64,000 bases of DNA, taken from NCBI GenBank assembly GCA_019055375.1, contig JAHQIW010004775.1, positions 1 to 64,000 on the forward strand, written 5' to 3'. Below the pieces are notes generated by a model. It was not told the origin of the DNA, did no database searches, and was given only the letters and a program-made list of their open reading frames with translations. A program made the position numbers and the translations under genes. The DNA is from Parelaphostrongylus tenuis (taxonomy: Eukaryota > Nematoda > Chromadorea > Rhabditida > Metastrongylidae). Of this stretch, positions 56,846 through 64,000 are shown piece by piece. The number at the start of each line of letters is the position of its first letter. Position 1 is the first letter of the stretch.

Positions 56846-59800
56846 GCTTTGTGCGACATTCATAAAGAAGACAAAATCCTCAATGAACAGCCGAAGCAGC
56901 AAGTGCGATGATGGAAACTTTTGTGGAGGGTGAATGCTATGAAAGGAATCGAATGTCAGGAGTAGTGGAATCCGCAACTTAATTGTGCTGAAAAGTCGCG
57001 CAAAATATAATAATCAATTGAATAAATTCTAATACATTTTCAATTTGCATGAATGTTTTCACATTGCAATTAGGTTAAGAATATAATATCGACGCGCAGC
57101 GATTCAAAATCGCAGTATCAACAGTTTCAAACATTCTCTAATTTTAACTTTTTCTAAGTCCACATTTCTTAGACGTTTATACAGACTAAAGATCTATCAT
57201 CAGTTACTGAAGCCTCCAATCAGCATTCCTGAATTGTTTTTAATTTGATGTCAACATGATAAAATTAATTGAGAGTCTTAAGACTTGCTCTACATTTTTC
57301 TCTAATGAGAATCTGGAATAAGTGTGAGAACTGAAGCTACAATTTTCTCTGTCTTCTTCTTCCCATATTATTTCGCTAACGAACTACTGAGTAGAATTAC
57401 AAGCATACTTTTGCTGCGAAAAATCATCCAAACGTTCATTATTTGCTGTGAACATAGAAATTTCTGATAGTTGAATTGCGAATGTTTGTTTAAGTGGATA
57501 GTTTTCGTCAATGTTCATCCTGCTGTTGAAATCTATCATTATCAAACATCTCGAAAAACGTCAGATATTTGTTCGTTTGGAGGATTATTCAGATCATGTG
57601 CGACTACTTAGACGCCATACATCAGGCTTAGGCTGCTGAGGGACTGCAATGCTTACGTTATCTGTTACTTCCAAGTACGATCAGGCTGCAATGGTAAAAG
57701 CTTTTCAAGTTCCCCATGAAAAACTCGCTCCAATGTCCGCTTTTTACATTAAATTCACTGAAACGCTGGAACGTTATGCTTAGGATGCATCAAGTACTTT
57801 CACTTCAAAGAATATAAAAATCAGCAATACACTCGCTGACACATTCTTATGAGTAAGTGACTTAACAAGTAAGTACAAGTAATTACAACAGATTGCGTAA
57901 TATAATTGATAACAATTAATCATTAGCTCGGTATTACACTAAGATAAATTACTTTTTGAAAAAACCAACAAAAAGACGCGCTGTTTTCATTTTGCTGTTC
58001 AATTGAATTTCTCTAATAATTCATTGAAAATCTTATCAATTTCTAAAAAGTATCAGAATGACGTTAAATTGTTTTTCGTCTATCGAATCAATATTAGTGA
58101 ACTGTAGATCTTTATAGACTAGTTGTTAACTTGGAGTCTTTGTACACATATGAAAATGACAATATGTAAATATCATGCATGCGAATTCGACATCTGCTGG
58201 CGATTCATTTGGCACAAATTGATTACTATTATACAGTAAAAGTCCAGTGTCAAGTGAAAGGACGCAGTGAACCAATGAACTTCTAAAACTCACTAGTCTA
58301 ACCATAGGAGTAAGATACCCATAAAAGATCAAAGAGACCAGCCCATTATAATAATGACGTTCAGCTAATAATTTCACAACATACTCATTAGTCATAGGTA
58401 TATATGTAAATTGCATTCAGCATAGGCGATATATCAAAGTGATCTTATGAATTCAGAGCATATACCTGTCTTCTATGAATGGGTAAGCGAAAGCGATGTA
58501 GACCCTGGACGACACGAAAAGCTGACGACCATTTTCGACGTGCGACACGTGATGCGGCACTTTGTGATGTCGAACTTTCGAGCGAGCTCATTCCCGCTTC
58601 AAGAACACCCTAGAATATATGTATGTATGAAGTGCTATTAGCAAAATGATAGATGAAATAAGCGAAAAAGACGACCGATACAAGGATGCGATGCAAAGAG
58701 GGAAGAGTGAGATTGAGGAAATGTATTGACAGACCAAAAGATGAATTGTACAATATCATGTTTGCTACTGATTCACCTAATATTTAAAACACTCGAATCC
58801 ATTTGACCACCATGAAGCTTGAGACGGTACACAACAGTGAAGCGCTTGCGATGTGCCAGGGTTCACGCTCTCAACGGACATAAATAACATTCTACTTTTA
58901 TCCAGAGCCGCTTGATGAAGAAGTCTGACCATCACTCGTTAGTTTTTCCATACATTGAACAAACAACGGCTCATTTTGCTAATTCTTGTCCCTAAGAGTC
59001 ATGGAGAACCCAGTGCGTGATACTTGGTAACTTCCAGTATGTAGCTCCTTCATGATTGTTATTGGAAGACTTGCGAACGAACCTAAGTTTTATCTTAAAC
59101 TTTTGAGCCACATAGAAATTCCATCATTAGCTTCTGTAGTACTTTTTGAATGCTTGATGTTCCTCAACCTTTCCGTGGTATGTTCATGTTAGCGATTAGC
59201 CTTAACGAAGGAGGAACCGTAGAAGTGAAAATTAGCAAGGACTGAAGGTTTTCCGCCGTTCTCAATACATCAAGAGCGATTTGTTTTGATGTGTTGATGG
59301 AAACGAGTAACAAATGTGTTTCTCATTAGCACTGACTTCTTCAGTATCAGCCGAAATCGATCTTTGCACTTATACGTAGAGAAGAGCCAATTTTCAATCG
59401 TCTCGATCAATTCTTGTCGTTACAGGAGGGTTGTAAGCAAAATAAAGAGTGTGCAACAATGTCAATAACGATATCTTTTCGAATTTTGGAAAAGCGCTAG
59501 AAGCGAAATAAAGCGAAGATAGGAATGCAGAGTTCGACTTCTACAGCACTTCACCTATTCAGGGAAAAATGATCGAAGTAAACCACCATCTTATCTTTTT
59601 GTGTGTTAATTTTGCAGAAAAAGGTAACACCGCCCAGCTAAAACATTCCAATGAAGTGATCTGACCAATGTAATTTATTTCAATATGCAAAGGACTTGGA
59701 ATAGCTGATTTACTTTTTATACATCCCCACAAAGTGTGTCGATCTCGTTTTTAGGCTGACTCGGTGTTGTCCTTTAGGCTACCAATATCGATAAAAGCGG

Positions 59801-62800
59801 TGACTGTTCTATAGTTGTTTAGGAAATCAGAGATACCTCACAGGCACGGTGTTTTTGGCCAAGACTCGAACGCCACCGACTCGTCTACTATTGCGATCCT
59901 CGAGTGATGTACTACTCTATCTTTAGTTTCAAGTACGTGTTCTAAACTATGGCATGTCACCGAAACCGTCTTCTTGAATTTAGGCTCGCGAAAACGACCA
60001 CGAATTTTCAATACTTTATGCGCACTTCTAGCAAGAAACGCTGTCTAACTGTACTGTACTGAGATCAGAACAGCGATGTCAGCTGTAATTATGTATTTGG
60101 TGGCAGATATTTAAGAGCATATTGCTATTCCCAGTTGTTCTGACTGCGGGATACACTTGGGGCAGTTTGCTGTTGCTTTCACAGTAGCCCTAAAGCCCAA
60201 TCGCTCAAGGCAGTCTCGATTATCCAAAAGGAAACAATTCTCTATCACGCTAGCATCTAACAAGGATTAAGTGAATCTACACAGAAAATAGTAGCTAGAC
60301 CTGACCAAAATTCAAACTCATGTGCTTTAAATACGTCTAAGTACGTGAAAAAAATAGCTACGCACGACGCTAAGTAGCTCGAATCTTCTGAATCTAAGTT
60401 GTTCCAAAAGAAGTAAATGGTCACTTTCTCATTGATTTTCAACACATAAAACCGCTCTTCGAAAGTGTGCCAATCAGCTTTATGACTAACTCGGATCCTC
60501 TCGGTGAAAAGATTTGCCTAATGACAATACTTTTTCTAACAAGAAACGAATTTACTTGAGGAAAACAAAACAATCACACGGAGTTACTAATGGAACGTAT
60601 GAATTGAAGATCAAAGATTTTGCGATAGTGGTTCAGAAGAGAGAGAATTCCCAATTATGTGCGTATTAAACTTCATATTGACAACTGCATGCCGTGCAAC
60701 AGTTAAGAGATTAACCAACACGTAGACTATAGTCTTATCGTTATCTATCTTTTCTTGAGAGAAGTTAGAATAAAAATTGTTACAGAAATTGAAGGGAACA
60801 GGAGCGCAGTTTTATAAGAGCTCATTTTCTCATGCAATTTCTGAGGTGAATTAGCTTCATCAAATTTTCAAGTCGCTTGTAGCTGTGAAGGCTGTTATGC
60901 ATGAGAGAACTCATTTAGATCTAACCTAAATGATCAATAGTTAATTCTGACATAGAAGCTGAAAAGAATTGAGACGATGGAAGGTGGAAATTAATAAAAG
61001 TGAGTAGAAGTAACATTAATTCAGTTGTGACGGCGATATTCATATTAGCAGTGTATTTGCTTACAAACGATAATTGTGTGGGAAGTGTTTTATGACAAAT
61101 TATAGACGAAGGTAGAATAACGAAGTTTTTAACAACATGATTGGAATAACTGCAAAAAGAGACTCAACTGCAGTAAATTAAGGAACATACAAAGTACAAA
61201 ATTTAATCAGTATTCGCAGTGAAAACAAATATTTCAAAAATAATTCGAAGGTCCAACTTTTAGTAATGACAATAAAACAGTCTGAACAGCAACATAGCTG
61301 AACGCGTGAGAGAAAATCGCGTGTCTGTCCGGTAACATCGTCGTCGTCAAATCACCACTAATTGTCTATTCTGTTAAGTTCGTCACTAATGTGTTGAATT
61401 CATGGCAGTAAAAGTGCAACAACAATCTAAGTCCTAAAACTAGGCGTAGCCTTTCACAGATTTATTTTTGTGTTGTCCTAATTTCTATCGCCTGTGGACT
61501 CATTCAATCGTGTTGGGAGAGAGACATAGTTGAAAGAAAGACAGAGGCTTTTGATTGGTGCAGCGGCGAACACATGAGCTCACGATAACGGTAATCGTTG
61601 GTTTGAAGCTCAGATAAGACTGCTGGTTTTGCCCATAACTCAATATTCCTGCTTTCGTATTTCAGATCGTCCTATCAATATAAAGGAATAAGCAGTAAAT
61701 ACAAAGTCAAGTCACTGGTTGCACAGCTGTATTTTCATCCAATCTGACATAACGTTAGTCGTCCAGAATTTGCTTGCCACATCGTATCGATCGATCGGTC
61801 AAATCGCACCCTTGTTAGAAGCTAGTCTTAAGTAAGTAAGCCCATTTTTGATCAATCTGTTCAAACCTTGGGGATATAATTGACCAAATATGCAAGTGAT
61901 TTTAGTGTGGAGGACGTAGAACAGCGCAACAATAATGAACAATTACTTGAGACAGGGTTACATTCCATCATTCGGCACTTCAGTGGGAGACGGTGAGGGA
62001 CTGTCATTTTTCTACCATATCAATAAATGAATTAGACTCAATATCACAGCTAACGGTTCACGAACATTTGGAAGAAATGTTGAAGATTTGTAATAATAGT
62101 AGAAATGTTTGATGAGTTTGACTTCGAGGGTTTTCCCAGAATAGATTCACCACTCAGCTAGCTCAGCATCTTACAGTGGCAACAGAATGCTTGGGATTAC
62201 TCGATAGCTGTGCACTGTTCAATATTATCGTCCAGAGGCCCATCCGACAGTATGTTAATGAGGTAGTATCAATGCTGAAGACAAGCTTAGGTCCATGAAC
62301 CTCTTGCAAAAATATGATCAGTGATTGCCTCTACCTGTGATGAGGGTAGAAACCTTCTAACACAAATGTTGGAATTTCCACAGAAAGATCTCTTACTGAA
62401 TCAGTTAAGTGTAACACAAATTGAATTTGTTGCGAAGAACTGCAATTTTCGTTAGGGCACAGCATTCAACTACTCTTGCGAGTAACAATGAATTTGGCCG
62501 TGCGCTGTTTTGGAGAAATGATCGCGCAGCTCGGAATGAGCATCTTGAGCTGAAACTGAAGTCAATATAACCTTTTATATAGTACATATCTTCCATTATG
62601 CTCCTTCAAAAGGCCTCGCAGAATAGCAGGAACAACTTTGGATTGTTAATTGTTGAGTGAAAACAATTATCAAATAACATTGATAACATTAGAAATAGCA
62701 GTATTCCCAAGTCAGGCAGAGAACTACGTTATAAGTCGTGGAAAAGAGAAATACTGTAAATTGCTAGAAAAAAAGACATTGCTGTTCTTGTGGAAAAAAA

Positions 62801-63159
62801 TGTGCCACTAGCAACCGAGCGCTAATGAGTAACGACTAACGTCATTCAATTTAACCGATGCTCATGCTCATTTAACATAGTCACCAACATGCGTCATTGA
62901 TAACAATAAGAGAAAATGATAAGAAGAAAACTAACAATAAGAAGAAAATATAATTTCTAGTTTGAAACGGGAATTTCACGACGATCCCGTGCCCAAAGAA
63001 TAAATAAATGATAATGACGATTTTTTGTGAAAGGATGAAGTGTAAAGTGTCCAGCTTCGACTAGTCACACTGAGAGATGAGCTATTCTACTCCACCATTA
63101 TTATCATAAGAGTGAATGAATGCATTTTTATCCTGTACTAACGATCTGCTGCAGCTCAA
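56846..63159. other. Sparse region
   Basis: Besides the candidate exon at 58457, a frame-broken coding-like stretch at ~57560..57785 (VRLLRRHTSGL; AMVKAFQVPHEKLAPMSAFY) may be a pseudogene. No family recognised. Confidence 0.3.
58457..58620 (+). CDS. Candidate exon, possibly sulfatase-like (weak)
   Basis: Acceptor ATGAATTCAG and donor ATAT|GTATGT enclose 54 codons, including EKLTTIFDVRHVMRHF and SSFPLQEHPRIY. The LTT-x-FDV string resembles a segment near the end of nematode DUF229 (sulfatase-like) proteins, but the rest does not clearly follow, so the assignment is a suggestion only. The local GC content is higher than the flanks, which supports coding. Confidence 0.35.
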
Positions 63160-63312
63160 CAATCCATAGCCTCCTTTGCTTTCCTAGCTGGCAACTGGCC
63201 AATTCCGGAAGAATGGAATTCTTTGCCATTCCAGCATGTGGAGTCGAACCAAAGACCCTTTATGTATTTCAGAGAACTCTAAATACTGCATTAGATACGT
63301 CTTTTGCATTTA
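63160..63312 (-). repeat. tRNA-derived SINE relic
   Basis: On the minus strand TAATGCAGTATTTAGAGTTC and GGTTCGACTCCACATGC align with the GCGCAGTGGTTAGAGGTGC and B-box regions. The plus-strand frame through it (near 63210..63300) therefore reads transposon DNA. Confidence 0.45.
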
Positions 63313-63561
63313 ATAGTCCATATTACTTTGCAGCTCATATCTCTGCAAGTTGTCTCATCGATCCAAAAGAATCCGCGTCGATTGCGAACACAGATGGTCC
63401 GGCCTCATAGGATGAAAACCTGACGACACATGGACAAAACGAACTGTAGAGTGGGCTGCTTGTTGTTACACTCAACTCCGAGGGCAGCCACCTACACGTT
63501 GAGCGGACGTGTTTGTAAGAAGAATCAATCAGCTGTACTCGCAGCTTCCTATAATATACAG

Positions 63562-63706
63562 ATCACGGTATGAAAGTTGCGCCAGTCGCCATGCTCGATC
63601 CCACCGCTATGGACGATTATCGCAAGAGGAAACCAATGGAAAATGTGATGAGGTTCACACAATTCGTGAAGACGAACCGTCCAAGCATCCAACAATCCTA
63701 GTATGA
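63562..63706 (+). CDS. Candidate terminal exon with stop
   Basis: After the acceptor TAATATACAG the frame reads SRYESCASRHARSHRYGRLS, then QEETNGKCDEVHTIREDEPS and KHPTILV before TGA at 63704. The composition (charged, polar, no poly-Lys/Phe runs) looks coding. The C-terminal ILV could be a PDZ-type ligand (inference). Upstream exons would have to lie before 63400 and were not identified, partly because a decayed SINE occupies 63160..63310. Confidence 0.4.
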
Positions 63707-64000
63707 CTTTACAATGAATACAAAAAAGGATCGTAACTACGAAAGTTTAGCACATCCGAAGTATTGTAGCATAACAACTTCTTGAAAGAATTAAAAAAAG
63801 CCATAGAATTCATTATATGTGAGATGGAGGGAGAAAAATGGGACACTAGGTAAATTTTCTCTTCTTACTAAATTTTGTTGGATTGTAAATTGTCTTCTTT
63901 CACGGTTGCATTAAATAATTTTAGATTATAACGATAAACAATTTTTGCTGAGAAATTTCATCACATCAATAGTGTATAATTTTTCCCCATAATTCTACTT

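Noticed and set aside
63120..63410. 96-codon plus-strand frame
   Set aside because: Its middle reads through a decayed SINE in reverse; only the last ~25 codons could be host sequence.

Overview
The window looks like AT-rich, repeat-dense nematode nuclear DNA. Four things point that way: short introns with TTTTCAG-type acceptors, scattered small exons, a tRNA-derived SINE, and RTE-type non-LTR fragments of the kind common in strongylid (hookworm-group) nematodes. The species assignment is inference. No bacterial-style operon, rRNA gene, intact tRNA gene or CRISPR array was seen. Most of the longer open frames belong to mobile elements or are chance.

One host gene can be recognised. On the minus strand, between 30944 and 25139, seven phase-compatible exons encode the C-terminal part of a STAC-family adaptor (SH3 and cysteine-rich domain protein): a VDPVY-type linker, a Ser/Thr/Arg-rich linker, a full SH3 domain and a second divergent SH3-like tail. 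The exons for the N-terminal C1 zinc-finger domain were not found. An ATG-initiated exon at 47538..47133 on the same strand could be the 5' exon of this or another gene. Weaker exon candidates lie at 27191..27465 (+, inside a STAC intron), 40972..41037 (+), 49413..49240 (-), 58457..58620 (+) and 63562..63706 (+, ends in a stop).

Mobile DNA dominates the rest. A nearly complete Penelope-like element (PLE; reverse transcriptase plus GIY-YIG endonuclease) sits at 42597..45820 on the minus strand. It has ~505-bp inverted LTRs about 98% alike, a 12-bp target duplication, and a hammerhead-ribozyme-like core in each LTR. A second, much older PLE (35640..38960) is split by an ~850-bp foldback DNA element flanked by 8-bp duplications. 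A third PLE relic lies at 7818..8595 and a lone PLE LTR at 19425..19500. RTE relics lie at 2745..4150, 33505..34272 and 34940..35212. About ten SINE copies are spread over the window, two with clear target duplications.

Three foldback or palindromic families account for much of the apparently empty sequence: an 8-bp-TSD family with TTCGCTGGACAAGAA-type ends (36.6-37.5, 39.05-40.5 and 54.6-55.5 kb); an array family carrying GCGCTGTAACAGC (9.2-10.8, 45.8-46.8 and 55.5-56.5 kb); and a family whose ends read TGCGTGGCTCAAAAATGAT (1-225, 10.9-11.7, 17.5-18.1 and 52.5-53.4 kb). Layout: 1-25 kb repeats and relics; 25-31 kb STAC exons; 31-47 kb TE-filled sequence, possibly STAC introns; 47-64 kb sparse candidate exons and repeats.
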